A stretch of 64,000 bases of DNA from Pseudoxanthomonas sp. (GCF_035999195.1 NZ_DASYGY010000007.1:124001-188000); one strand, 5' to 3'. Shown: positions 44,676 through 53,181, numbered from the stretch's first letter. The notes: generated by a model not told the origin, from the sequence alone. Translations and numbers: made by a program.

Positions 44676-45644
44676 ATGAAGACCTGCGCCCTCGCCGACG
44701 GCCTCACCGTCTCCCGCATCGCCTGCGGCTGCATGCAGCTCAGCCGCGCGTGGGATGCCACCCCGGTCACCGCCGACGAGCGCCGCCATGCGCAGCGCCT
44801 CGTCGAGACGGCACTGGCGAACGGGATCACGCTGTTCGACCACGCCGACATCTATGCGCGCGGCAAGTCCGAGCAGGTGTTCGGCGACGTGTTGCGTGCC
44901 TCGCCCGGCCTGCGCGGGGGCATGGTGCTGCAGTCCAAGTGCGGCATCCGCTTCGCCGACGATCCGCCGGGCGCGCCGGGGCGATACGACTTCAGCCATG
45001 CGCATGTCGTCGGCTCGGTCGAAGGCAGCCTGACGCGGCTCGGCGTCGATCATCTGGATGTCCTGCTGCTGCACCGTCCGGATGCGCTGGCGGAACCGGA
45101 GGAGGTCGCGCGTGCGTTCGACGATCTGCACGCCGCGGGCAAGGTGCGTCACTTCGGCGTGAGCAACCACACGCCCGGCCAGATCGAGCTGCTGCGGCGC
45201 TACGTCCGCCAGCCGCTGGTCGCCAACCAGGTGGAGCTCAGCCTGCTGCATCACCCCCTGATCGACGACGGCGTGGTCGCCAACACCACCGGCCACGTTT
45301 ACGCCTCGGTGGCCGGCACGCTCGACTACTGTCGCCTGCACGACATCCGCGTGCAGGCGTGGTCGCCACTGGCGGGCGGCAGGCTCGCCACCACGTCCGA
45401 GTTCGCCGATCCGCTGATCCGCGAGACGTCGCGGCTGCTGCGGCACCTGGCGGAAGAGAAAGGCGTGACGCCGGAAGCGATCCAGCTCGCCTGGCTGCTG
45501 CGCCATCCTGCCGGCATCCAGCCCATCGTCGGCACTACCGACCCGGTGCGGCTGGTCGCCTGCTGCGCGGCGGACGGCATCACCCTGAGCCGGGAAGAGT
45601 GGTATGCGCTGTTCACGGCTGCGCGGGGGGATCGCGTGCCGTGA
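44676..45644 (+). CDS. Aldo/keto reductase (YdhF-like)
   Basis: A 322-residue NADPH-dependent aldo/keto reductase. The catalytic tetrad is Asp55, Tyr60, Lys88 and His133 (FDHADIY, LQSKCG, LLLHRPD). The (beta/alpha)8 pattern and the C-terminal cofactor stretch (QPIVGTTDPVRL) are standard. The overall sequence is closest in my judgement to the YdhF group of the family, whose physiological substrate is unclear. It overlaps the next small membrane-protein gene by 4 bp (GTGA). Confidence 0.9.
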   Translation: MKTCALADGLTVSRIACGCMQLSRAWDATPVTADERRHAQRLVETALANGITLFDHADIYARGKSEQVFGDVLRASPGLRGGMVLQSKCGIRFADDPPGAPGRYDFSHAHVVGSVEGSLTRLGVDHLDVLLLHRPDALAEPEEVARAFDDLHAAGKVRHFGVSNHTPGQIELLRRYVRQPLVANQVELSLLHHPLIDDGVVANTTGHVYASVAGTLDYCRLHDIRVQAWSPLAGGRLATTSEFADPLIRETSRLLRHLAEEKGVTPEAIQLAWLLRHPAGIQPIVGTTDPVRLVACCAADGITLSREEWYALFTAARGDRVP

Positions 45645-45979
45645 CAACGCCCCTGCTCATTTTCTTCCTGCTCATCGCCACGCTCTTCGTGGCTTTCGTG
45701 ATCGGCGTGTCTCGCGCCGAGAGGGATGCGAGAAACCTCATCTTGCGCAAGGGGCAGCTCGCCGAGGCGGAAATCCTGTACTACGAGCAAGACGAGCATC
45801 TGCTGGTGTACTACCGGTTCACGCCGCAGGGGGAGCAGGAACCCATCACCTGCAACAACCCTATTTCACCGTGGTCCAAGCGGTTCCTCCCTGGCACCAT
45901 CGTCCCCGTCCGTTACATGCTGAAGTATCCCAGCATGTCACTGCTGGTGCCTTACGCTTCGCGTTGGTCGCGCTCCTAG
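45641..45979 (+). CDS. Small membrane-anchored protein (DUF3592-like)
   Basis: A 112-residue protein with one N-terminal membrane helix (about 4-22, LLIFFLLIATLFVAFVIGV) and a soluble beta-rich part (AEAEILYYEQDEHLLVYYRFTPQGE). The alternation of GQLAEAEI and YYRFTPQG resembles DUF3592, a small cytoplasmic-face domain, but the match is loose. GTG 45641 overlaps the reductase stop and is the best start. Function unknown. Confidence 0.65.
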   Translation: MTTPLLIFFLLIATLFVAFVIGVSRAERDARNLILRKGQLAEAEILYYEQDEHLLVYYRFTPQGEQEPITCNNPISPWSKRFLPGTIVPVRYMLKYPSMSLLVPYASRWSRS

Positions 45980-46034
45980 CTCCTGTTATGAGAATGGCGT
46001 CCCCTCGCCACCAATCCCGTCCGACGGAAGTCCC

Positions 46035-46400
46035 ATGTCCCACAGCGCAATCAACTTGAGAGACAAGCTGAGCCGCTTCTCCGACCATTGGTCGCCGCGC
46101 GTCGTCGCCGAGATGAACGACTACCAGTTCAAGCTGGCCAAGATCCACGGTGAATTCGTCTGGCATGCGCACGAGGAGACGGATGAAGTCTTCATCGTGC
46201 TGGCAGGTGAAATGACGCTGGAGTTCCGTGACAAGACGGTTCCCCTGGCCACCGGCGAGATGTATGTCGTCCCCAGGGGCGTCGAGCACCGGCCGGTCGC
46301 CAAGGAGGAATGCAGCATCATGCTGGTGGAGCCACGCGGCGTGGTGAACACGGGCGACGCCGGCGGTGCGTACACCGCCAAGAACGATGTATGGGTCTGA
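46035..46400 (+). CDS. Cupin-domain protein
   Basis: A 121-residue single cupin barrel. The first metal motif is WHAHEETDEVFIVLAGEM (His-x-His, Glu) and the second GEMYVVPRGVEHRPVA, with the final His. These are the normal ligands for a mononuclear metal. Many such proteins are small isomerases, dioxygenases or binding proteins; nothing fixes the substrate. Start ATG 46035. Monocistronic but close to the following genes. Confidence 0.85.
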   Translation: MSHSAINLRDKLSRFSDHWSPRVVAEMNDYQFKLAKIHGEFVWHAHEETDEVFIVLAGEMTLEFRDKTVPLATGEMYVVPRGVEHRPVAKEECSIMLVEPRGVVNTGDAGGAYTAKNDVWV

Positions 46401-46447
46401 GATTCGACATCGCCGGACCGTGCCGAACCAGTCCGAGAACTGAAACC

Positions 46448-46915
46448 ATGCGATGCATTCTGCTTACCCTGCTCGCGCTGCTTCCCATGACCGCCCTGGC
46501 CGGCGTTCCGTTCGAGGCCACGCTGGAGGACATGGCGCTCTCTGCGGACCACATCCTGGTCGGTCGTGTGACCGGCGTCGACATGATCGATGGCGCGGGC
46601 AGACCGGTCACCGATCCCGAGGCACGTACCGGACCCGGCCAGCGAAACCAGATCCGCCTGCGCATCACGGTGGACCACGTGCTGGTGTCCAACGCGCTCC
46701 CTGTACCCAGGCATCTCTTCGTGCCGCTGGCGTCGCACCTTCACTACACGCTCGGCCAGATCCAGGCCGCGCACGCACAGGACTCCGAGCAGCGCCTGGT
46801 CTTTCTGAAAGGGCCCCGGTTCGACGGGATCAAGCCGGGCGTGTTCATGCGCCCGCTGGACGAGCGCCAGGAGGCACTCCGCCTTCGCCAGGCCGCCATA
46901 CGCACGCACGACTGA
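46448..46915 (+). CDS. Secreted hypothetical protein
   Basis: A 155-residue protein with a signal peptide (MRCILLTLLALLPMTALAG, cut after Ala-Leu-Ala). The mature part begins VPFEATLEDMALSADHILVGRV and ends in a charged helical tail (DERQEALRLRQAAI). The Ser-Ala-Asp-His-Ile-Leu-Val-Gly-Arg-Val pattern recalls small periplasmic proteins annotated only as hypothetical in xanthomonads. No catalytic motif. ATG 46448 is the only start that places the signal peptide at the N terminus. Confidence 0.65.
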   Translation: MRCILLTLLALLPMTALAGVPFEATLEDMALSADHILVGRVTGVDMIDGAGRPVTDPEARTGPGQRNQIRLRITVDHVLVSNALPVPRHLFVPLASHLHYTLGQIQAAHAQDSEQRLVFLKGPRFDGIKPGVFMRPLDERQEALRLRQAAIRTHD

Positions 46916-46957
46916 CACGATTCCATCAACCCTACCTGTGGCTTACCGGGGAATGAT

Positions 46958-47551
46958 ATGGATAGCGGGAGCAGGGCGACGTTCGATCACGATCACGCGG
47001 GCGTCCAATGGGCGGGTGGATGCGTCAATCTCCGGTCTGTCGATCCCGCGCGTTTCCCGCTTGACGTCGTCAGCGACAACATCAGGGCCGTCCCTCGCGC
47101 ACCACTCCCCATCGGCGGCCGCGCTTTGATTGTCGCGCTCTCGCTGATCGGTACCGTCGTGACCGGCTGCGTCGATACGGTCTCCGACGCGACCTTCGCC
47201 ACCGCGCGAGAAGCCAGAGATGCGGGGTACATCGAAAAGGGCTGGATTCCACCATGGCTACCGGACCATGCGACAGATATCCGGGAAGCGCACGACCTGG
47301 ACTCCAACGTCAGCATGCTCACGTTCTCGCTGCCTCCACCCACTGCCGTGCCCTTGCCCGACACCTGCCATGCGATTGGTCACGCGCAGACACGTCCGGC
47401 TCCCCTCCAGCGACCCTGGTGGCCGGACGAGGAAGCCCTGGAGACGTCGTACGTGTTTTTCCGCTGCCAGGCGGATGCCACCCGACACCGTTTTGTCGGC
47501 GTGAGCGTGCAGCAAGCGCGTGTATTGCATTGGCGAACCTACGGCGACTAG
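46958..47551 (+). CDS. Hypothetical protein, possible lipoprotein
   Basis: A reading frame of 197 codons. A hydrophobic segment at about residues 55-70 ends in Val-Val-Thr-Gly-Cys, a lipobox, followed by ATAREARDAGYIEKGWIPPWLP. This suggests that translation really starts near TTG 47126, which would make a 141-residue lipoprotein, and that the upstream part is an accidental extension. GGGGAATGAT precedes ATG 46958, so the long form is not excluded. Cys residues in DTCHAIG and FFRCQAD could pair. Function unknown; the start is uncertain. Confidence 0.5.
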   Translation: MDSGSRATFDHDHAGVQWAGGCVNLRSVDPARFPLDVVSDNIRAVPRAPLPIGGRALIVALSLIGTVVTGCVDTVSDATFATAREARDAGYIEKGWIPPWLPDHATDIREAHDLDSNVSMLTFSLPPPTAVPLPDTCHAIGHAQTRPAPLQRPWWPDEEALETSYVFFRCQADATRHRFVGVSVQQARVLHWRTYGD

Positions 47552-47584
47552 TTCACCCCTCTTCATTCTTCCAAGGAAAACACC

Positions 47585-47992
47585 ATGGGCACCTGGGGCA
47601 TCGGCAGTTTCGACAACGACGACGCGGCGGATTTCATGATCGACGTGCTGGACAGCGGCGACCTGTCGCTGGTCCGCGAGGTGCTGGACAACGTGCTCAC
47701 CTCGACCGAGTACGTTGAAGCGCCGGACGCCGCCCTGGCCATCGTGGGGGCGGAAATCGTGGCGGCCGCGGCAGGGCGCCCCACCCTCGCCGCGCAACAG
47801 GAAGAAGGCCTGGCCGACTGGCTTGCGCGCATCCGCCCGAGCATCGATGCCGACCTGGTCGCGCAGGCGCGACAGGCGCTCACCCGCATCCTGGCCGACC
47901 ACTCGGAACTGCGGGAACTGTGGGAAGAGACGGAGGACAGCCACGACTGGCAGGCCGTGGTCACCGAACTCCGCGGCCATCTCGCCCCCTGA
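47585..47992 (+). CDS. DUF4259-type protein
   Basis: A 135-residue acidic cytosolic protein starting MGTWGIGSFDNDDAADFMID, the hallmark N terminus of the DUF4259 family. The remainder is helical (AAQQEEGLADWLARIRPSID). The family occurs across bacteria and its function is not known to me. It has a good ribosome-binding site (AAGGAAA) before ATG 47585. Confidence 0.85.
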   Translation: MGTWGIGSFDNDDAADFMIDVLDSGDLSLVREVLDNVLTSTEYVEAPDAALAIVGAEIVAAAAGRPTLAAQQEEGLADWLARIRPSIDADLVAQARQALTRILADHSELRELWEETEDSHDWQAVVTELRGHLAP

Positions 47993-48041
47993 CCCACCGG
48001 TCCGGCGCTACGTTCCGCACCACACACCTCCTGGAAACACG

Positions 48042-48449
48042 ATGACCGATCCCTACAACTCTTCCGCCGCGTACGCAGCCCCTTCCACCACGCCTCGCGC
48101 CGCAGCGCTGCCGCTCACGGACGCGATGGTGACGACGGCACTGGAACTTCCCGGCTACCGGATCATCCGCAACCTGGGCATGGTGCGCGGCATCACCGTG
48201 CGGTCGCGCTCGATCGTGGGCAATTTCCTGGGCGGATTGCAGTCGCTGTTCGGCGGCAACATCACCATCTACACCGAGCTGTGCGAACAGGCCCGCGACG
48301 AGACCTACCGCGACATGTTCCAGCACGCCCGGCAGCTCGGCGCCAACGCCATCATCGCCGTCCGCTACGACGCCACCGACGTGATGGCCGGGCTGACCGA
48401 GGTGCTGTGCTACGGCACGGCCGTGGTCGTGGAGCCGTTGGGGGAGTGA
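48042..48449 (+). CDS. YbjQ/UPF0145-family protein
   Basis: A 135-residue protein of the YbjQ family of small pentameric domains sometimes labelled heavy-metal binding. The N-terminal 30 residues are low-complexity. The core reads LPGYRIIRNLGMVRGITVRSRSIVGNFLGGLQSLFGG and ends RQLGANAIIAVRYDATDVMAG-x-TEVLCYGTAVVV, the typical conserved stretch. It may be secretion- or membrane-associated, but its function is unclear. Its stop overlaps the next start by one base. Confidence 0.85.
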   Translation: MTDPYNSSAAYAAPSTTPRAAALPLTDAMVTTALELPGYRIIRNLGMVRGITVRSRSIVGNFLGGLQSLFGGNITIYTELCEQARDETYRDMFQHARQLGANAIIAVRYDATDVMAGLTEVLCYGTAVVVEPLGE

Positions 48450-48712
48450 TGCCAAGTGCGGCCAGGCGTGCGGGTCGAACCCTCCTGCAGGCGCTGGCGG
48501 GCCTGGTCGGCTTTGCCCTCGGGGGCTTCATGACCTGGGTGCTGCTGATGCGCCTGATGGCACCCGCGTCCGGCTGCGATGCTCCGTGTGATGGCCCGGC
48601 GTATCTCGCCATGGCGCTGTCGATCCTCGCGAGCCCCGTCATCGGTATCTTCACGGGCATCGCGGCGTGCCTGCTGGTGACGCATCTGATGGGCGGACAG
48701 ACCTCCCGGTAA
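48449..48712 (+). CDS. Small two-helix membrane protein
   Basis: An 87-residue protein with two hydrophobic segments (about 12-35 and 52-82). Two Cys residues in SGCDAPCDG lie in the loop between them and could form a disulfide in the periplasm. It shares a base with the YbjQ-type stop (TGATG) and is probably made with it. No known family. Confidence 0.55.
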   Translation: MPSAARRAGRTLLQALAGLVGFALGGFMTWVLLMRLMAPASGCDAPCDGPAYLAMALSILASPVIGIFTGIAACLLVTHLMGGQTSR

Positions 48713-49236
48713 ACCTGCCGACCTCATCGTCGACACCACACTGTCCGGCGGGACTCCGACGGGCAAACCTCCGCCGATACACGCGGGCAGTCGCGAGACG
48801 TCCGTATCCGCGGCCAAAGGACATGCCGCACAGGTCGCGACATACTGCGAGATATGGCGCGACACAGGCGCGATATTGAACGGAGATACCGATTGGTATC
48901 GTGCCGGATACCGATTGGCATCTCCGTCGACACTGCGGCATGTCGTGCGACATACGCCGCTGTATCGCGCGACAGTCGATCAGTCTCACGCGGCATGTGA
49001 GTGGTTATGTCGAGCGATACCATTGCACATGTCCGTCGATACCAACCGGTATCTCTGACGATACGCACGCCTATGTCGCGACACACTCGGCCCTATTGGC
49101 CGACATACAAAGTGGTATCGCCCGTGATGCTTCCCGTGTCGGCACACAGATATCACGTGCCCTGCGGATGCATCCGACCCCTGTCGCGAAGGCCATCAGA
49201 TAGAGTGGCGCGGCCAGACAGGAGACTCGGGACACC
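48713..49236. repeat. AT-richer stretch full of palindromes, no gene
   Basis: A 524-bp gap that is visibly less GC-rich than its surroundings. GATACCGATTGGTATC occurs at 48885-48900, a one-mismatch copy at 48907-48922 and GATACCAACCGGTATC at 49038-49053, each with GATACC/GGTATC arms. CGACATA occurs at 48839, 48949 and 49101, and its reverse complement TATGTCG at 49007 and 49073. Short frames exist on both strands but have no ribosome-binding site or protein-like composition. I see no gene in it. Confidence 0.65.
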
Positions 49237-49788
49237 ATGGACACAGTGCCGCACGAACTCCGTCTTGCCATGACCCTGACGCTGCGCGAACGCATCCGGG
49301 CGAACATCATCCTCATGCTGGGGCATTGGACGGGACTGATCGGTACGCTGGTGTTCGTCGCCATGGGCATCACGGCCATCGGCCTTCACCTCCAGAGCGG
49401 CGAGCCCTTGCGACTCACGACGTTGCTCATTTCGCTCTTCGCCTTCGGTTTCACGCCGATCATGGCGACGCTCGGTGCGCTTGCCGCCCACTACAGCACC
49501 CGATCCCGAGCGCCCCACACCTATACGTTCGATGCCGAAGGGATCCACGTCGAGGGCGTAACGTATGCCTATACGCACCGGTGGGCGGCGATCCCCCGGG
49601 TGAAGACGCTGGGTGGGTTCCTGATGTTCTACTTCGGCCCCGGCGCCGCCCACTGCCTGCCGCTCGAACGGCTGGACCCCACGACGGCGTCGGCGCTGAT
49701 ACGGCTGGCCGAAGAGAACGGCGTTGCCGTGGACCACGCACGCGGCGTCATCCCACCGTCACCCAACCGAAACACCAACGACACCTGA
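49237..49788 (+). CDS. YcxB-like membrane protein
   Basis: A 183-residue protein with two hydrophobic helices (about 25-50 and 60-85) and a C-terminal soluble part in which HTYTFDAEGIHVEGVTYAYTHRWAAIPRVKTLGGFLMFYFGPGAAHCLPLERL resembles the YcxB-like C-terminal domain (PH-like fold). The function of the family is unknown. ATG 49237 is preceded by GACACC with a weak ribosome-binding site. It lies directly after the palindrome-rich stretch. Confidence 0.7.
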   Translation: MDTVPHELRLAMTLTLRERIRANIILMLGHWTGLIGTLVFVAMGITAIGLHLQSGEPLRLTTLLISLFAFGFTPIMATLGALAAHYSTRSRAPHTYTFDAEGIHVEGVTYAYTHRWAAIPRVKTLGGFLMFYFGPGAAHCLPLERLDPTTASALIRLAEENGVAVDHARGVIPPSPNRNTNDT

Positions 49789-49821
49789 GCGTCTCAGCAT
49801 GCGCAAAACGTGGAGCTGCGC

Positions 49822-50967
49822 ATGCGCTTTGCCATCGTCACCGAGACCTATCCGCCGGAAGTGAACGGCGTGGCCCTCACCGTGCAGGGGCTGGAAACCG
49901 GCTTGCGCCAGCGGGGCCACGAGGTATCCGTGGTGCGTCCGCGCCAGCCGGACGACGCTGGCGAGGTGGACGACACCCTGCTGGTGCGCGGCGCCCGCCT
50001 GCCGCGCTACCCGGGCCTGAAGTTCGGCCTGCCCGCGACGCGCCGTCTGGTGGCCTTGTGGAAAGACAATCCGCCGGATGCGCTGTATGTGGCCACGGAA
50101 GGCCCGCTGGGCTGGTCGGCGCTGCGGGCGGCGCGGCGGCTCGGCATTCCGGTGGCCACCGGCTTCCACACCCGCTTCGACGAATACATGCGCGACTACG
50201 GCGCGCGCTTCCTGCAACCCACGGCGCTGCGCTGGATGCGCTACTTCCACAACGGGGCCGACGCGACCCTGGTGCCCACGCGTGAACTGGCCGGGTTCCT
50301 GCAGTCGCAGGGCTTCCGGCACGTGGTGCGGCTGGCGCGCGCCGTGGACGCCCGCCACTTCAGCCCGTCGCGACGCGACGACGCGCTGCGCGCCGTGTGG
50401 GGCCTGGGCCCGGACGACGTGGCGGTGATCTACGTGGGCCGGATCGCGGCGGAGAAGAACCTGGATCTGTCGATCCGCGCGTTCCGCGCGATCCAGAAGA
50501 CGCGGCCGACCGCGAAGTTCGTCTGGGTCGGCGACGGCCCGCTGCGCGAGCGGCTGGCGCAGGAACACCCGGACTTCCTGTTCTGCGGCGTGCAGCGCGG
50601 CGACGCACTGGCCCGGCACTTCGCCAGCGGCGACCTGTTCCTGTTCTCCAGCCACAGCGAAACCTTCGGCAACGTCACCCTGGAAGCGATGGCCAGCGGC
50701 GTGCCGGTGGTGACGTTCGACTACGGGGCGGCACGCGAACATCTGGTCGATGGCGTGCACGGTGCGGCGGTGCAGAACGACGAGGACTTCCTGGCGGCCG
50801 CGCTGCGGCTGGCGACCGACGCACCCCTGCGCCGCGCGCAGGGCCAGGCGGCCAGCCGGGCCATGCACGCCCTGCATCCGGACCAGGTGGCCGCCGACTT
50901 CGACGCCCTGCTGACCGACCTCGCCCTGACACGGAGAAGCCACCATGCGTCCGCTGCTGCCGCGTAA
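49822..50967 (+). CDS. GT4 glycosyltransferase
   Basis: A 381-residue GT4-family retaining glycosyltransferase. It begins MRFAIVTETYPPEVNGVALTVQGL, the pattern of GDP-mannose- or UDP-glucose-dependent lipid glycosyltransferases. The C-terminal nucleotide-sugar fold has VIYVGRIAAEKNLDLSIRAF, WVGDGPLRERL and the E-x7-E motif SETFGNVTLEAMASGVPVV. The donor and acceptor are unknown. ATG 49822 with GGAG six bases upstream is chosen over GTG 49810. It overlaps the PAP2 phosphatase gene by 23 bp, so the two probably act on lipid-linked or envelope glycans. Confidence 0.87.
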   Translation: MRFAIVTETYPPEVNGVALTVQGLETGLRQRGHEVSVVRPRQPDDAGEVDDTLLVRGARLPRYPGLKFGLPATRRLVALWKDNPPDALYVATEGPLGWSALRAARRLGIPVATGFHTRFDEYMRDYGARFLQPTALRWMRYFHNGADATLVPTRELAGFLQSQGFRHVVRLARAVDARHFSPSRRDDALRAVWGLGPDDVAVIYVGRIAAEKNLDLSIRAFRAIQKTRPTAKFVWVGDGPLRERLAQEHPDFLFCGVQRGDALARHFASGDLFLFSSHSETFGNVTLEAMASGVPVVTFDYGAAREHLVDGVHGAAVQNDEDFLAAALRLATDAPLRRAQGQAASRAMHALHPDQVAADFDALLTDLALTRRSHHASAAAA

Positions 50968-51496
50968 TGCCTTGATGGGCCGAGATACCGGCTGGTGCCT
51001 GCTCGCCAACCGCTGGGGCGAAGGCCTCGGCGTGCGCCGCTTCTTCGCCGTGGTCAGCCGGCTCGGCGATGGCGTGTTCTGGTACGTGCTGATGGCGGCG
51101 CTGATCGTTGCCGATGGCCTGGACGGTCTGGCGGCCTCCGCGCACCTGGCGAGCACCGGCGTGATCGCGCTGACGCTGTACAAGGCGTTGAAGCGCTGGA
51201 CGCGCCGCCCGCGCCCGTTCGCGTCCGACGTGCGCATCCGCGCGTGGATCGCACCGCTGGACGAGTTCAGCTTCCCGTCCGGCCATACGCTGCACGCCGT
51301 CGCCTTCACCCTGGTCGCGCTGGCGCACTATCCGCTGCTGGCACCGCTGCTGATTCCGTTCGCCGCCTGCGTGGCCGCCTCGCGCGTGGTGCTGGGGCTG
51401 CACTACCCCAGCGACGTGCTGGCGGCGACGGTGATCGGCACTGCGCTGGCCGGTCTGTCGATCTGGATGGTGCCGGGCGTCAGCCTGTTGGGCTAG
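50945..51496 (+). CDS. PAP2-type membrane phosphatase
   Basis: A 183-residue protein with about five membrane helices and the three PAP2 motifs: KRWTRRPRP (about 80-88), PSGH (about 111-114) and SRVVLGLHYPSD (about 145-156), whose His residues are the phosphoenzyme nucleophile and acid. Such enzymes dephosphorylate lipid phosphates such as undecaprenyl pyrophosphate or phosphatidic acid at the periplasmic face. The overlap with the glycosyltransferase gene implies a joint role in lipid-linked sugar metabolism. Confidence 0.9.
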   Translation: MRPLLPRNALMGRDTGWCLLANRWGEGLGVRRFFAVVSRLGDGVFWYVLMAALIVADGLDGLAASAHLASTGVIALTLYKALKRWTRRPRPFASDVRIRAWIAPLDEFSFPSGHTLHAVAFTLVALAHYPLLAPLLIPFAACVAASRVVLGLHYPSDVLAATVIGTALAGLSIWMVPGVSLLG

Positions 51497-51556
51497 CGTG
51501 GATGACGCCGCAAGGCGGCTTGGAACGCGCGGATGCAACGCGCAACAACAACCCCT

Positions 51557-51633
51557 CTGTAGGAGCGCCCTCGGGCGCGATGCTTTTCCAGGCATGCAAC
51601 GAACAGCGTCGCGCCCGAGGGCGCTCCTACAGC
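51557..51633. repeat. Palindromic extragenic repeat (TGTAGGAGCG family)
   Basis: CTGTAGGAGCGCCCTCGGGC (from 51557) is matched in inverse by the sequence ending GCCCGAGGGCGCTCCTACAG (51613-51632), giving a long stem around a loop of about 28 bases. Repeats of the TGTAGGAGCG...CGCTCCTACA type are scattered in Pseudomonas and xanthomonad genomes. Its right edge contains the stop codon of the convergent gene at 51627. The rest of 51497-51626 holds nothing else. Confidence 0.8.
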
Positions 51634-52508
51634 GCTTGAAGCCTGGCGCGTGAGAGGGCGGGCTTCAGCTGACTAGTCCAATCGCGGTCGTTCGCAACCT
51701 GCGCATCGGCACGGCTGCGGTCGAGCGCATCGACGTCGAGCTCGGCGATGGCCCATGACCGGTCGCCACGGGTCTGCGCCAGCACGCCGTCGTCGGGCAG
51801 GCCACGGTCCATCGGCGCGAAGATCGCCGCCTCGCCGGTGTTGATGTCCAGTGCCGGACTCCATGCGGCCTCGCCCGCGGTGACCGCCTGCGCGACGAAC
51901 ATCCGGTTCTCCAGGGCACGCGCCAGGCACCCTACACGCACGCGTGTCGCGCCCGCCTCGGTATCGGTGCAGCTCGGCACCAGCAGCAGGCGCGCGCCCG
52001 CCTCGGCCTGTGCGCGCACCGGCAGCGGGAACTCGCTGTCGTAGCAGACGGCCACGCCGGCACGCACGCCGTCGATGTCGAAGACCTTCAGCGCATCGCC
52101 GCCGTCGATCACGCCCAGCCCCTTCTCGAAGCCGGTCAGCTGCAGCTTGTCCTGCCACGCATGCGCGCCCTGCGGCGTGAACACATCGCTGCGGTTGCGG
52201 TAGCGGCCTGCGCCATGGGCAAGCAGGAACGTGCCGGCCACGAGGTACAGGTCCAGTTCCCGCGCGAGTCCGGCGTACAACGCCAGCCAGTCCTCCCGGT
52301 AGCGCTGGATCGCCGCCAGCGAGGCGTGCAGGTCGGCCTGCGTGGCGGTATCGAACGTCGCCGCGAGTTCCAGCGACAGGTACTCCGGCAGCACGACGAT
52401 GCGCGCACCCTGCGCCGCCGCTTCGCCCAGCATCTGCGACTGGCGCGCAGCGAACGCGGCGAAATCCGTCGGCGCCTGGATCGCGTACCTGGCGACGGCG
52501 ACCTTCAT
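51627..52508 (-). CDS. Carbon-nitrogen hydrolase (nitrilase superfamily)
   Basis: A 293-residue enzyme with the nitrilase triad Glu42 (PEYLSLE), Lys121 (WQDKLQL) and Cys155 (AVCYDSEFP). The rest of the fold is normal, and the substrate is an amide or nitrile that cannot be named. The C-terminal residues come from a palindromic repeat: the TAG stop (51627-51629) is inside its right arm. Its start overlaps the stop of the GNAT gene (ATGA). The GNAT-nitrilase pair recurs in proteobacteria, where the two are sometimes fused in one protein. Confidence 0.9.
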   Translation of the reverse strand: MKVAVARYAIQAPTDFAAFAARQSQMLGEAAAQGARIVVLPEYLSLELAATFDTATQADLHASLAAIQRYREDWLALYAGLARELDLYLVAGTFLLAHGAGRYRNRSDVFTPQGAHAWQDKLQLTGFEKGLGVIDGGDALKVFDIDGVRAGVAVCYDSEFPLPVRAQAEAGARLLLVPSCTDTEAGATRVRVGCLARALENRMFVAQAVTAGEAAWSPALDINTGEAAIFAPMDRGLPDDGVLAQTRGDRSWAIAELDVDALDRSRADAQVANDRDWTSQLKPALSRARLQAL

Positions 52509-53110
52509 CGCATCGGCTCCAGTCCACGCAACCAGAACGTCAGCGCGTGATCGGTCTCGCCACGGCCGATCTCGTTCCACGCCAGCCGCATGGTCATGCC
52601 GGGCTGGCGTGTGTAGCCGCGCTTGTCCCAGAACGCCTCGTTGCCGCGATGGCCCTGTGGCGCACGCGGGTCGTCATGCTCCCGGTCCACCGCACAGAAC
52701 GCCGTCCAAGCGAACCGGCCCAGCGCGCGCGCATGCGCCTCGCGATGGTCGAAGAACACATGGCCGATGCCCTGGCCGCGGTAGGCCGGCAGCAGCACGG
52801 ATTCGCCGAAGTAGAAGACCTCTTCCGGGTCCATCCCGGCATCGACGAAGGGCCGGCGGAACGCCTCGGTGTCGTCCTCCAGCGGCAGGCCGGTCGACGC
52901 GCCGACTACCTGGCCGGCATCCATCGCCAGCACGAAGATGCTCTCCGCCGAGCGCGCATAGGCATCCAGGTAGTCGCGTTCGTAGTCGGCATCGCCTTCG
53001 TACAGGTACGGCCAGTCGCGGAACACGGCCGCCCTCAGGCGCGCGACATCGTCCAGCCAGGGCGTGATTTGCGGCCCGCGAAACAGGCCGATGGTGTGCG
53101 CAGAGGTCAT
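52505..53110 (-). CDS. GNAT family N-acetyltransferase
   Basis: A 201-residue acetyltransferase. The acetyl-CoA-binding pattern is VFYFGESVLLPAYRGQGIGHVFFDHRE (R-G-Q-G-I-G). The C-terminal aromatic segment (GNEAFWDKRGYTRQPGM) gives the beta-bulge side. It starts MTSAHTIGLFRGPQITPWLDDVARLRAAVF and is coupled to the nitrilase-type gene downstream, so one may act on the product of the other. Substrate unknown. Confidence 0.88.
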   Translation of the reverse strand: MTSAHTIGLFRGPQITPWLDDVARLRAAVFRDWPYLYEGDADYERDYLDAYARSAESIFVLAMDAGQVVGASTGLPLEDDTEAFRRPFVDAGMDPEEVFYFGESVLLPAYRGQGIGHVFFDHREAHARALGRFAWTAFCAVDREHDDPRAPQGHRGNEAFWDKRGYTRQPGMTMRLAWNEIGRGETDHALTFWLRGLEPMR

Positions 53111-53181
53111 CCCTGAACTCTAGCGCACGCCATCGGCCGGAGCGAGGCGGCCGTCCTTGGCCGGACATTGTCCCTGGTACG

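Noticed and set aside
48724..49086. Possible 120-residue minus-strand protein in the palindrome-rich stretch
   Set aside because: Arg/Ser/Thr-rich translation of repeats, no ribosome-binding site and similar frames on the other strand.
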